Numbered from the stretch's first letter, positions 8,094 through 17,169 are shown. The stretch: DNA of 64,000 nucleotides from Sediminibacterium sp. (GCF_019264485.1 NZ_JAHVAA010000006.1:1-64000), one strand, 5' to 3'. The notes: generated by a model not told the origin, from the sequence alone. Program-made: numbers and translations.

Positions 8094-9172
8094 ATAAAAT
8101 ATTAGTTGTCGAGGATGAAAAAAATATCAGGTTTTCAATACAGGAAATCCTGCTGATCAGCGGCTATGAGGTAGAACTCGCTGAAAATGGCCAGGTTGCA
8201 TTGCAAAAACTCCATGAAAAAAAGTTTGACCTGATTCTTTGTGACGTAATGATGCCGGAGATGGATGGATTCGAATTGCTTACAATCATGAAGAGAAAAG
8301 AATCATTCAATACCCCGTTTATTTTTCTTACAGCCAAGGCACAGTATGAAGATCTGAGAGCGGGCATGAATCTGGGTGCCGACGATTACATTTTTAAACC
8401 ATTTAAAAGCAAGGATCTAATAGTTGCTATCGAAAGTCGAATCTCTAAAAAAGACAGGCTCATAGGAGCTCTTGTAAATAAGTCGCAGGAATTGGAAAAA
8501 ACCATTCAACTGATGGTCGGGCATGAATTTAATACACCGATGAATGGTATTCTATCCTTCTCTAAAATGATTAGAGAGAATGCGGAAAAATGGAACGATG
8601 CCGAATTAATTAATTTTTGTGACTATCTCGATAAAAGCTCTAAAAGACTGCAGGGCACTTTTCAAAAAGTAAAAATGCTGCTTGAACTGCAAAATGGAAA
8701 TCCTTCCCTAAAACAGGCGGAGCCAAAATACTTTGAAACACGAGATGTCATAACCTTACTTTCCAAAAAAATAGCAGATGAAGCCCAACGCACTACAGAT
8801 CTGCAATTAGAAAACATTCAGAATGTATCTGCAACAATAGACGAGGAATTGTTTACGGTACTGGTAAAAGAAATTGTTGAAAATGCGTTCAAGTTTACAG
8901 ATCCAGGCGAGCAGGTGATAATAAATAGCTTCTGTAAAGAAAACATTTATTCACTCATCGTTGCTGATACGGGTAAGAAGATATCTGCTGAGGACCTGCG
9001 CAAATATGAATCCTTTAATCAGTTCAATAGAAACAAATATGAACAGCAGGGATTAGGTGTAGGATTGGCCATTGTAAAGGCGATAGTTGATCTCTATCTC
9101 TATAAAGGTGAATTGATTTTTACAGATAAAGAACCCACTGGAATTAGTGTAACAATAAAACTTACATTATAA
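8090..9172 (+). CDS. REC-histidine kinase hybrid with N-terminal receiver
   Basis: 360 residues: receiver (1-120; phospho-acceptor Asp52, LCDVMMPEMDG; Lys in FKPFKSKD), then a short HisKA with His145 (MVGHEFNTPMNGIL) and an HATPase domain (EIVENAFKFTDPG; QGLGVGLAIVKA). The kinase may be switched by phosphorylation of its own receiver, placing it mid-relay. The first ATP-lid glycine motif is atypical: ADTGKKIS instead of DxGxGI, so catalysis may be weak or the domain may act as a phosphatase (inference). Overlaps the genes on both sides by 4 bp and 1 bp, so translationally coupled. Confidence 0.9.
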   Translation: MNKILVVEDEKNIRFSIQEILLISGYEVELAENGQVALQKLHEKKFDLILCDVMMPEMDGFELLTIMKRKESFNTPFIFLTAKAQYEDLRAGMNLGADDYIFKPFKSKDLIVAIESRISKKDRLIGALVNKSQELEKTIQLMVGHEFNTPMNGILSFSKMIRENAEKWNDAELINFCDYLDKSSKRLQGTFQKVKMLLELQNGNPSLKQAEPKYFETRDVITLLSKKIADEAQRTTDLQLENIQNVSATIDEELFTVLVKEIVENAFKFTDPGEQVIINSFCKENIYSLIVADTGKKISAEDLRKYESFNQFNRNKYEQQGLGVGLAIVKAIVDLYLYKGELIFTDKEPTGISVTIKLTL

Positions 9173-9984
9173 TGGAAGCAACAAAAAAAATAGTTTCTCA
9201 GATTTTAATAGTAGAGGATAATAGCGCATTAAGAAATACACTTTTTGAAGCTTTATCAATTAACCATCAGGTAAAAGCTGTAGAGAACGGTATTCTGGCT
9301 CTTGACTTTTTAAAGAATACGATTCCTGATCTGATCTTATTGGATATTATGCTTCCTTTTCCAATAGATGGTTTCTCTATTCTACGTATTCTTAAGAATG
9401 ACACCCGTTTATCAACGATACCAGTAATACTTATGTCGGCACTCAGCTCAGATGAAAAAATTACTATGGGATTGGAGATGGGAGCCAATGATTACATTGT
9501 TAAGCCCTTCCGGATACAGGAAATTTCATTGAAAATCCGCAACCTGGTGAGTATTAAAAATTCCATTGTAAACAAAATGGAAAAAGAAATGGTTTTGAAA
9601 ATGCCATTACTGCACCAGGAGGGATTTGAAAATATATTCAAGCAACGCTTTGAGTCGATTGTTGAAAAAATAAGTGAAGAGTCTTCTATAACGATACACG
9701 ACATTGCAAACGAGATGTCGATGAGTATATCAACACTAGAAAGATGGGTGAAAAAAATGTATAATGTAACACCCAAAAAATACATTCTTAATCATAAACT
9801 GTTTAAAGCTGAAATTATGTTACGACAGCAGATGGGCACAGTAAAAGATATTGCTTACCTCTTGGGTTTTAACTCCGTACCTTATTTTTGTCTGTGTTTC
9901 AGGAATTTTTATGGTAAGAGCCCCAAAGCCTATACCCAGAATAAGATGAATAATACAGATATAGCTTTAACACATGCTAGCTAA
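9172..9984 (+). CDS. Response regulator with AraC-type DNA-binding domain
   Basis: 270 residues. The receiver (10-130) has EDN (15-17), Asp58 (LILLDIMLPFPIDGF, with two extra residues compared with the usual MPxMDG), SAL and KPF. The C-terminal AraC/XylS double helix-turn-helix (about 170-262) contains ITIHDIANEMSMSISTLERW, the KDIAYLLGFNS helix and YFCLCFRNFYGKSPKAY. REC-AraC fusions are common outputs of Bacteroidota hybrid two-component systems. Last gene of the plus-strand run; its ATG overlaps the previous stop by 1 bp and a strong hairpin follows 140 bp later. Confidence 0.92.
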   Translation: MEATKKIVSQILIVEDNSALRNTLFEALSINHQVKAVENGILALDFLKNTIPDLILLDIMLPFPIDGFSILRILKNDTRLSTIPVILMSALSSDEKITMGLEMGANDYIVKPFRIQEISLKIRNLVSIKNSIVNKMEKEMVLKMPLLHQEGFENIFKQRFESIVEKISEESSITIHDIANEMSMSISTLERWVKKMYNVTPKKYILNHKLFKAEIMLRQQMGTVKDIAYLLGFNSVPYFCLCFRNFYGKSPKAYTQNKMNNTDIALTHAS

Positions 9985-10125
9985 TGAATTTATTATAGAA
10001 ATCGCATAAATACTATAACAATTGCTATTTACAGCTCGTTATTTTTGTATCGTTACAGTTTTGTAAATATCCTAAGGAAAACTTTAAGTTTGGTGACAAG
10101 CGAATTTATTTTTGCTTACCCCCTG

Positions 10126-10158
10126 AAAGGAATGACTCAATGAGTTGTTCCTTTTTTT
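10126..10158. terminator. Bidirectional terminator between converging regulatory operons
   Basis: AAAGGAATGACTCA (10126-10139) pairs with TGAGTTGTTCCTTT (10141-10154): a 14-bp stem with two G-T pairs, folding at the tip, followed by seven or more T on the plus strand. It ends the regulator operon (stop at 9984) and overlaps the stop of the converging kinase gene at 10157. Confidence 0.8.
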
Positions 10159-12046
10159 ATTTTTCTGATGGGAAAGAGAGCACAAAGAGGGTACCTATAT
10201 TTTCAAGACTTTCAAAAGAAATTTTTCCATTGTGTATGGATACAAATTTTTCAACAAGTGCAAGACCCACGCCACTTCCTACTATATCTCTTGTATTTCT
10301 GGCACGAAAGAAGATATTGAAAACCTTGTCCTTATCCCCTGCTGGTATTCCAATTCCGTGGTCTTTAATATGAATCTGTAATTCCTTTTCATTAAAAATG
10401 AGGGTGAGGCTTGGCTCCTTTTTTCCTTCTGAATATTTAAAGGCATTGGATATGAGATTGTCAAGAATATGCCTCATTTGAGTATCGTCAGCCAAAACAG
10501 GCTCTGGTTTGCCAACGATCTCTATTTTCATTTCTCTTCCATCCTTTTGTTTAGCATTCTGCCGCTCAATACAATCGGTGGTAAAAGTTACCATATCAAG
10601 CCACTCTTTGTTGGAAAAATAATCCCTGCTTTCAATTTTATCAAGGTTAAGAATATCATCGATCAGTTCAGACATCCTGTCGACTTCCTGATCGATGGTC
10701 CGGATAAAACCAATGATTTTTTCTTTATCAGGGAGATGAACTCTTTCTAAAAGCATTCCTGCAATTTCTGCACTTGATTTAATGGAAGTCATGGGTGTGC
10801 GAAATTCGTGTGAAGCCATACTCACGAACTTAGACTTCAGCTCATTTAGCTCTTTTTCTTTTTGATAAGACTGCAGGAGTTTCTGTTCTGCTTCCATTCT
10901 TTCGTCTACTATTCTGGAAGAAGCAATGATGATCGTTTTATGATAGAACTCATCAAACAATAGCTTAGTGTGGGTTTCAAGCCATCTATAGTTTCCATTA
11001 ATATGCTGAAAACGAAATAAAAGATAATTATTATGAGGCGTTTCATCAAGAAGATGAAACCTTGAAACAACAAGACCCCGCTCATCGGGATGAATAAAAT
11101 CGAAAGGCTTTCGCCCAATGAGCTCTTCATGTGTATAACCTAAATGTTGTTGAAGTGCGGCACCGGCATAGATAATAGTACCATCTGTTTCAAGCAGTAA
11201 AAGGATATCTTCTATATTGGTGGAAACCAATTCATATAAATGCTGGTTTCTTTTTATTTCGGTGAGGTCTGTAATAATACCAGATGTACCTATGATCTCT
11301 CTGTCTTCATTGTTTAAAACAGTTACGGAAACCTTTATCCATTTTATATCTCCATTTTTAGCAACAATACGAACTTCATGGGCACTCGATTCTAACTCAC
11401 TTTTCATAAAGGCAGTAAACAATATATGTGCTTCAGCTATATATATATCCTGTATAAATGTAACAAAACTTTTGCCGATAGATTCAGCAACCGTATATCC
11501 TGTTATTTTTTCCCAGGCCTTATTAAGGTAAATCAAATGCCCTTCAGTATCGGTGCGGAAAACGATATCACTTACGTTATCAATAATTCTCTTGAATTCT
11601 TGGTGTGAGTCTTTCAGCTTTTTTCTTGACTCAATGGTTTCTGTGGTATCAATGGAATACACGGAGATACCACCAATTTTGCCAGCATCAGAATACAAAG
11701 GCGTTGCCTGAACCAATATTTGCCTGTTATTAATTGAAACAAGTCTTTCAGCCTTCATACCCTTAAAAGCAAGCTCATAGGCTTCTGTTAATGTGTTTGA
11801 AGTTCCGGGTGTGTTTTCATTGTACTCGGGTTTTTCACCAATTACAGGAGCTTTGCCCAGCGTTTTTAGATATTCTTCATAAAAAGAATGATTAAAACCA
11901 ATAAAACAACCATTAGTATCAAGGGCGAAGATGCGATCCTCATTAGAGTCTATAATGCCTTCCAGCAATTTATTATGGAGCAATGCCTGAGATAAGGCGG
12001 CTTCCGGACTGGGCGTATCCGATATATGTGTTCTTAGCTTTGACAA
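10157..12046 (-). CDS. Multi-PAS sensor histidine kinase, soluble
   Basis: 629 residues, no membrane helices. At least three PAS domains: about 25-140 (IIDSNEDRIFALDTNGCFIG), 148-270 (IIDNVSDIVFRTDTEGHLIY) and 275-390 (NIEDILLLLETDGTIIYAGA). The HisKA domain has phospho-acceptor His413 (SMASHEFRTPMTSI); the HATPase domain has LISNAFKYSEG, KDHGIGIPAGDKD and GSGVGLALVEKF. No receiver is fused, so it should signal to a separate regulator. Transcribed toward the plus-strand operon and separated from the 124-residue gene by 110 bp, so possibly its own unit. Confidence 0.92.
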   Translation of the reverse strand: MSKLRTHISDTPSPEAALSQALLHNKLLEGIIDSNEDRIFALDTNGCFIGFNHSFYEEYLKTLGKAPVIGEKPEYNENTPGTSNTLTEAYELAFKGMKAERLVSINNRQILVQATPLYSDAGKIGGISVYSIDTTETIESRKKLKDSHQEFKRIIDNVSDIVFRTDTEGHLIYLNKAWEKITGYTVAESIGKSFVTFIQDIYIAEAHILFTAFMKSELESSAHEVRIVAKNGDIKWIKVSVTVLNNEDREIIGTSGIITDLTEIKRNQHLYELVSTNIEDILLLLETDGTIIYAGAALQQHLGYTHEELIGRKPFDFIHPDERGLVVSRFHLLDETPHNNYLLFRFQHINGNYRWLETHTKLLFDEFYHKTIIIASSRIVDERMEAEQKLLQSYQKEKELNELKSKFVSMASHEFRTPMTSIKSSAEIAGMLLERVHLPDKEKIIGFIRTIDQEVDRMSELIDDILNLDKIESRDYFSNKEWLDMVTFTTDCIERQNAKQKDGREMKIEIVGKPEPVLADDTQMRHILDNLISNAFKYSEGKKEPSLTLIFNEKELQIHIKDHGIGIPAGDKDKVFNIFFRARNTRDIVGSGVGLALVEKFVSIHNGKISFESLENIGTLFVLSFPSEK

Positions 12047-12156
12047 AATGGTTTTCCTGACAAATTTGGATCTGAAATCTGCAATAGCAGTTCAGACACT
12101 AAAAGTAGCGTATAAAAGGAAAAACGGATATAAGAAATTAGTTAATGATCAAAAAG

Positions 12157-12531
12157 CTACAAATCAATGGAAAAAGTATACCATGCATTTTTAAAGGCCA
12201 CATCGGTATTGATATCAAAAATTTTTTCTACAGGTGCGTTCTCCAGTACCTGAATACTCATTCTCAGCTGTTCATTGCTTTTTTTTAGTGGATTATTTAT
12301 GTAGGCTTTTAGCACTATGTTTTTTGCAGAAGGAAATAAGGTAGTCTCCAGCAAAAAATGATCTCCGTAAAACTCTCTTATAATCGATCGCTGGTCTCCA
12401 TCATAATACCATACCTGAAAAAAAGTGGCAAAGCTGATATTGACTTCATAATAAACAGGTTTTTTTTTCGGTAAGTTGAGAATATTGGTTTTTGTTCTCT
12501 TTCTAACCATTTTTTTTACTTCTTTAAACAT
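12157..12531 (-). CDS. Hypothetical protein of 124 residues between two kinases
   Basis: No family recognised. The N-terminus is basic (KKMVRKRTKTN); the rest has strand-like patches (YYEVNISFATFFQVWYYD, IVLKAYIN, AWYTFSIDL). A start at MVRKRTK (seven codons in) is also possible. It begins 11 bp after the GAF-PAS kinase stop, so it is probably co-transcribed with that kinase and may be its accessory. It resembles the 154-residue product of 4225-4689 faintly in strand order; a profile comparison is needed. Confidence 0.65.
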   Translation of the reverse strand: MFKEVKKMVRKRTKTNILNLPKKKPVYYEVNISFATFFQVWYYDGDQRSIIREFYGDHFLLETTLFPSAKNIVLKAYINNPLKKSNEQLRMSIQVLENAPVEKIFDINTDVAFKNAWYTFSIDL

Positions 12532-12542
12532 TGGGTATTGGT

Positions 12543-14534
12543 TTATTTGGCATAGGGCAGCGTGAGGCTAACTTTTGTTCCTCTTCCTAATTTGCTATAC
12601 AGGTTGATGGTACCGTTGTGTAATTCAAGAAACTGTTTTGCTACAACAAGTCCAAGACCGGAACCCTGATAAGTAAGTGTATTGGTTGCCCTGTAAAAGG
12701 AGTTAAATACTTTTTCAATTTCGTTTGGCGGTATACCAATACCACTATCGGATATAATAATTTCTACTTCCTCTTCATGATATTGTAAATCTAGTTCAGG
12801 GTCGGCGCAACCCTCAGAATATTTAAACGCGTTTGAAATAATATTGGTTAAAACATGGGTAATAAGCATTTCATCAATCATTAGATCAGCAGCTTTACCA
12901 GACACTTTAACATGTATTCTGCGGTTGTCCGGCTGATTAGAAAAATAAGTATCTACTACCTGAAATACAAAAGGAGTTAGATCTGTTTTCTTAAGATTAA
13001 AATGAAGCTGTTTTGCATCATAACGACCCATTAAGAGAATATTATTCATTAGCTCTGTCATTCTGTCGATCTCACTCCTGATAATTTCAGCTGAAGAATT
13101 GATCCTTGTTGAAAATACCGGATCAGATTTTTGCGCAAACAGTTCTATTAACTCAATATTGGAGAAGATTACAGTGAGGGGTGTTCTGAACTGATGTGAT
13201 GTAAGCGATACAAAATGCTCTTTCATATCTGCCAGTTCTTTTTCTTTTTGGGCACTTATTTTTTTCTCATGTATGTCAATAATGCTTCCTGCAATAAAAT
13301 TACTTTTATCTTCCGGAGTACCATATTTTCTGAGTATTACCTGTACCCATCTTACTTTAATATCTTTTCTTACCAACCTAACATCCAGAGAAATATTCTC
13401 TTCTTTATCGGCTTTTATTTTCTCCAGTGCCTCTATAATTTGCTGTCTTTCTTCATGTAAAAAGTATCCATCAAAGTTTTTCAACATAGCGTCTTCAATA
13501 CTATATTGCGAAAGTGTTGCCCAATACTCATTGAGAAAAGTGATACTGTTATCCATATTTAAACGGAATACGGTTTCACCCAGACCATTGATCAGGTAGT
13601 TAAATTCATTTCTTTGCTTCCGCAATTGCTCCTGTTGCTCTTTAATAGCAGACATATCAAGATGTGATCCTACCATATACACAGGTATTCCATCTTCATT
13701 TCTCTTAACAATACCGGAACTTTGTATCCATACATAGTGACCGGCTTTGTGTTGCAGTCTGAACTGAACAGCATAATGGCTCCGGTAACCTTTTAAATAC
13801 ATATCAAGTTCATTAAGAACACGATCTATATCATCAGGATGAAGTAGTTTTTTCCAGCTTTCAAAACTATGTTCAAAATCATTTAGCTGGTAGCCAAGAA
13901 TTTTCATGTATATCTCAGAAAACCTAAGTTTGTTTTTATCTATTTCCCATTCCCAAAGGCCCTGCTGTGAAGCCTGAACAGACATATTATAACGCTCAAT
14001 GGTATGCAGGTGATTCTTCTCCACGCTGTCTCGGCTTAGTCTTAGACCAATATTACGGGCAACAGAGAATAATACATCTACCTCTTCTTTAGACCATTCG
14101 GTAAGCGTGCTGCAATTATCATATCCCATCCATCCCCAAAACTCATTCTGACTAAAAATGGGAACGAATAAATAAGAAATAATACCCTGCGATTCCATGA
14201 TCTCCCGGAAGAATTCATTGCTGGCATCTTTTACCATACCGTACAATGGTTGGTTCTGCATTAACTGATCATATAAACCAGGAAATACATCATAACTATG
14301 TCCGTTTAGATCAGGATTTCCTAACTGTACTTCAATCCCTTCCTTACACCATTCATGTATATAGTAAAGACGCAGTATACCGTCATTATCAAGTTCATTT
14401 CTGAAGATATAACACCTATCTACTTTTGTAGCCAATCCCAACGCTTCCACAACCTGGTTAAGGGCTGTAGTAAGATCACCGGTTTCCAATAAATAACTGT
14501 TAGCATTAGAGATGCCTTTTAATAGATTTTTCAT
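12543..14534 (-). CDS. GAF-PAS-PAS sensor histidine kinase, soluble
   Basis: 663 residues: GAF domain (about 15-170, including DRCYIFRNELDNDG and SYLFVPIFSQNEFWGWMGYD), two PAS domains (about 180-300, QGLWEWEIDKNKLRFSEIYM; about 310-425), HisKA with His447 (SLTSHQFRTPLTVIF) and HATPase (IISNAFKYSEG, SDSGIGIPPNEIE, GSGLGLVVAKQF). The GAF resembles ligand-binding GAFs of multi-sensor kinases, with no visible phytochrome Cys; a light role is not supported. Its stop is 11 bp from the small gene downstream. Confidence 0.92.
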   Translation of the reverse strand: MKNLLKGISNANSYLLETGDLTTALNQVVEALGLATKVDRCYIFRNELDNDGILRLYYIHEWCKEGIEVQLGNPDLNGHSYDVFPGLYDQLMQNQPLYGMVKDASNEFFREIMESQGIISYLFVPIFSQNEFWGWMGYDNCSTLTEWSKEEVDVLFSVARNIGLRLSRDSVEKNHLHTIERYNMSVQASQQGLWEWEIDKNKLRFSEIYMKILGYQLNDFEHSFESWKKLLHPDDIDRVLNELDMYLKGYRSHYAVQFRLQHKAGHYVWIQSSGIVKRNEDGIPVYMVGSHLDMSAIKEQQEQLRKQRNEFNYLINGLGETVFRLNMDNSITFLNEYWATLSQYSIEDAMLKNFDGYFLHEERQQIIEALEKIKADKEENISLDVRLVRKDIKVRWVQVILRKYGTPEDKSNFIAGSIIDIHEKKISAQKEKELADMKEHFVSLTSHQFRTPLTVIFSNIELIELFAQKSDPVFSTRINSSAEIIRSEIDRMTELMNNILLMGRYDAKQLHFNLKKTDLTPFVFQVVDTYFSNQPDNRRIHVKVSGKAADLMIDEMLITHVLTNIISNAFKYSEGCADPELDLQYHEEEVEIIISDSGIGIPPNEIEKVFNSFYRATNTLTYQGSGLGLVVAKQFLELHNGTINLYSKLGRGTKVSLTLPYAK

Positions 14535-14686
14535 GTATGATGCTTGTAAAGCGAAAGTATCATTTGCATATAAAGACTCATATATAAAAATCGGCGCATT
14601 GCGAGTTCTGGATATAAATGAGTTAAAAAAGGATAAATTTTTTTGATGAGAAGCTATATCTTTTTTTATGTAAGCCTACGGTGGTC

Positions 14687-15679
14687 TTATGATCTGTGTT
14701 TTACCCAAACCAGGTCGCCCTTCTGCATACCGGCGATGGCTGTATGAATAACCAATGATTGTTCTCCATTACTTACTGTTACCGACCAGTAAGCACCACA
14801 AAACAATACCTGGGTTACCACGCAGTCTACTGCTTTTTCATGTGAGTCAGTGAGTAATAATTGTTCGGGTCTGATAAATAAAACAGGCTGCTGATCATTC
14901 AATCCCCATTTTATTTTGAAAGGATGATAGATGCCTTTTAAAAGACTGTATGAACCAAATAAACCCGCTACATATTCATCGGCGGGCTGCTGGTAAATAT
15001 GTTGAGGGTTAGCATGTTGAATGATAAGCCCATTTCTCAATACCATAATTTCATCGGCCCAGCTCAATGTATCAACCGGATCATGCGATACCATGATGCA
15101 GGTAATCTTAAGCTGATTACTGATGGCATGTAATACGGCATTGATATTTTTTTTCTGGGGAAGATCAAGATTCGAGAAAGGTTCATCGAGTAATAAAAGT
15201 TCAGGTACACCTACCAGCAATTTGGCCAATGCAATTCTTTGTCGTTCACCTCCTGAGAGCTCATCATTTTTTCTGTTCATCAGGTGTTCAACCTTACAAA
15301 CATGGTATAACTGTGCAGCCGATTCGGGCGACAGCAGGTTTTTATAATTTAAGAGCTCATGAACTTTGTAATTATTACGCAGTTCAAAATCCTGCGAGAG
15401 ATAAGCAATTCCTGGGTGACCCGGTAATAAAGTAACGGGCGGACTCCACACCCTTTTGTTGTTAAAAAAGATACTGCCCGAATCGGGTGCAATATGTCCG
15501 GCAATCATGCGAAGCAATGTACTCTTACCCGATCCTGTCTCACCCACAATCGCCAGTTTTTTCCGCGACGATAATTGAAAACTGGTGGGATGTACAATAA
15601 GGTTGCCGGCTGCTGATTTACTCACCGCATCTACCTTCAATAAATTTTCTGTATGTTTATTCATGCTCGCTTGCTCCAT
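14687..15679 (-). CDS. ABC transporter ATP-binding protein, orphan
   Basis: 330 residues with a full nucleotide-binding domain: Walker A GETGSGKST, Q-loop AYLSQDFE, signature LSGGERQRIALAKL, Walker B LLLLDEPFSNLDL and switch His in IMVSHDPVD. The C-terminal 80 residues (SLLKGIYHPF..., IRPEQLLL...) look like a TOBE-type regulatory domain, as in the spermidine/iron/molybdate importer ATPases. No permease or binding protein gene is adjacent, so the substrate is unknown and partners must lie elsewhere. The start could also be the internal MNKHTENL (codon 6). Confidence 0.88.
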   Translation of the reverse strand: MEQASMNKHTENLLKVDAVSKSAAGNLIVHPTSFQLSSRKKLAIVGETGSGKSTLLRMIAGHIAPDSGSIFFNNKRVWSPPVTLLPGHPGIAYLSQDFELRNNYKVHELLNYKNLLSPESAAQLYHVCKVEHLMNRKNDELSGGERQRIALAKLLVGVPELLLLDEPFSNLDLPQKKNINAVLHAISNQLKITCIMVSHDPVDTLSWADEIMVLRNGLIIQHANPQHIYQQPADEYVAGLFGSYSLLKGIYHPFKIKWGLNDQQPVLFIRPEQLLLTDSHEKAVDCVVTQVLFCGAYWSVTVSNGEQSLVIHTAIAGMQKGDLVWVKHRS

Positions 15680-15725
15680 GACCGCCGTGAAAGTAAATAA
15701 AAATCAGTGATGCGGACCCCTGTGT

Positions 15726-15753
15726 CTTGTTTCTTGTCTCTTGCTTCTTATTT
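15726..15753. repeat. Short CTTGnnn heptad array at the 3' end of the sua5-like gene
   Basis: Four contiguous 7-nt words, CTTGTTT CTTGTCT CTTGCTT CTTATTT, end at the stop codon of the minus-strand gene. They share 15 nt (CTTGTTTCTTGTCTC) with a stretch inside the S41 peptidase gene, read on its minus strand (53643-53657). No second arm is seen here. Confidence 0.7.
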
Positions 15754-16712
15754 TAAGCATGTGTTGCCCGCTGTAAACGATCGTTGATGGATCTTCCCAA
15801 ACCCTTATCCGGAAAACGTTCTGTAATAATGATATCGAGTTGTTGCTGATCGAGCCGGTGCATGGCTGCGTATAAATTGGATGCTGCTTCCTCAAGTGAA
15901 CCGGATGCTGATAAAATTTCCTGGGTAACAATATGATCTGCTTTGCTGGAATGACTGAACAACATCAGGCCAATTTTTTTGCCCACATGTTCGCTTACCG
16001 TTTTATCAATATCGTTACTCAGTATGGTGCTGGTGGAAGGTGCATAATGTCTTAACAGCATACCCGGCGCATCCGGTGTTTCTTCGTCGCGTATGTATTC
16101 CTGAACGGGACCGGTAATTTCTTCAATGTCTTCGATGGCCAGAGAACCATAGCGATATACAATAGCACCATCTTCATTAAAACCAATGATGGTAGATTCA
16201 ATACCACTGCTGCAGGGGCCGCCATCGAGTATATAAGGAAATGCATCTTTAAAATAATTGGCCACATGTTCAGCGGTGGTTGGACTGATACTACCAAATG
16301 GATTGGCACTTGGTGCTGCCAAAGGAAAAGAAAGCTGCTCTAACAAAGACAAAGTAAGCGCGTGATTGGGTACACGAACCGCAACCGTTGGCTTACCCGC
16401 AGTGATGAGATCAGGAACCGTATCTTTTTTGGGTAACAATAATGTAAGAGGTCCCGGCCAGAACTTGTCGGCCAGTGCTTTTGCCATTGCCGGTATTTCT
16501 TTTGCCACATCACGCAGCGCATCTGCATTCGGCAGGTGCACGATCAGCGGATTGAACAAGGGTCTTTGTTTGATCCTGAAAATACTCCGAATAGCTTTCT
16601 CACTATAAATATTACCCGCCAGTCCATACACGGTTTCGGTAGGAATAGCGGCCACTTCTTCCTTAGAAAGACTATCGGCTACCAGCTTAATATCAGTGGT
16701 AATAAGGGACAT
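15753..16712 (-). CDS. sua5: L-threonylcarbamoyladenylate synthase (Sua5/YwlC)
   Basis: 319 residues. Makes threonylcarbamoyl-AMP from threonine, bicarbonate and ATP, the first step of the tRNA t6A37 modification. The catalytic YrdC domain (1-200) shows IPTETVYGLAGNIYS, the substrate-binding FRIKQRPLFNPLIVHL, WPGPLTLLLP, VAVRVPNH and AAPSANPFGSISPT. The C-terminal 110 residues, linked through a PDAPGMLLRHYAPS motif, form the Sua5-specific domain. This long Sua5 form is common in Bacteroidota. It is flanked on both sides by heptad repeat arrays and is probably monocistronic. Confidence 0.93.
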   Translation of the reverse strand: MSLITTDIKLVADSLSKEEVAAIPTETVYGLAGNIYSEKAIRSIFRIKQRPLFNPLIVHLPNADALRDVAKEIPAMAKALADKFWPGPLTLLLPKKDTVPDLITAGKPTVAVRVPNHALTLSLLEQLSFPLAAPSANPFGSISPTTAEHVANYFKDAFPYILDGGPCSSGIESTIIGFNEDGAIVYRYGSLAIEDIEEITGPVQEYIRDEETPDAPGMLLRHYAPSTSTILSNDIDKTVSEHVGKKIGLMLFSHSSKADHIVTQEILSASGSLEEAASNLYAAMHRLDQQQLDIIITERFPDKGLGRSINDRLQRATHA

Positions 16713-16716
16713 TTTT

Positions 16717-16864
16717 AGCTACAAGCTTCAAGCCGCAAGCTACAAGTAATTTTATTAAGGTTCAAGGAATAAGCTGCAAGCTGCAAGCGTCAAGCTTCAA
16801 GAGATTCTGATATAATTATCTTACACCCAAACAACTTGTAGCTTGTAGCTTGCGGCTTGAAGCC
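16717..16864. repeat. Heptad inverted repeat, CAAGnnn/CTTGnnn family
   Basis: Left arm 16717-16746 is built of CTACAAG CTTCAAG CCGCAAG CTACAAG. A middle block (16773-16801) has CTGCAAG CTGCAAG CGTCAAG CTTCAAG. The right arm (16834-16864) is CTTGTAG CTTGTAG CTTGCGG CTTGAAG. About 22 nt of the right arm are the exact reverse complement of the left arm, including the order of the variable triplets. It fills the gap between the sua5-like gene and the CBM48 gene. Confidence 0.85.
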
Positions 16865-16878
16865 TAACTCACATGGTA

Positions 16879-17169
16879 CTATAAACTAAGAACACTATTA
16901 CTGCTTCCAAAACTATTCTCCACTTCACCATCTGCTTCGGGTTCGTTGAGCCATTCAGACTGGTTGAGGAGATAACGGAATTCGTGTTGTGATGATTTGG
17001 GTAATTGTAATTCAGCGGTAAAGCTGCCGTCTTTTTTCTTTTTCATCGGAACAGGGTTATGCCAATCACCATTTAGTCCCAGGATGGAAGCGCTTTCAGT
17101 ATCCTGTATATCCAGGTTAAATTTTACTTTACAGTAGTCTTTGGTTTTGTAGATGGTTTTCTGAATCAT
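16879..17169 (-). CDS. Small carbohydrate-binding-module-like protein (isoamylase N-terminal/CBM48 fold)
   Basis: 96 residues from MIQKTIYKTKDYCKVKF, an ATG I prefer to one 51 bp upstream because the domain begins here. The pattern 'KFNL...ASILGLNGDWH...MKKKKDGSFTAELQLP...FRYLLNQSEW' is that of an isoamylase early-set (CBM48/AMPK-beta) glycogen-binding module, with an aromatic at NGDWH. It consists of that module alone. Stand-alone copies are common in Bacteroidota; they may bind glycogen or fold into unrelated regulators. Lies just beside a heptad repeat. Confidence 0.78.
   Translation of the reverse strand: MIQKTIYKTKDYCKVKFNLDIQDTESASILGLNGDWHNPVPMKKKKDGSFTAELQLPKSSQHEFRYLLNQSEWLNEPEADGEVENSFGSSNSVLSL

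Noticed and set aside
12543-14534. Phytochrome-like light sensing by the GAF kinase
   Set aside because: No chromophore-binding Cys or PHY domain is visible; proximity to the rhodopsin alone is not evidence.
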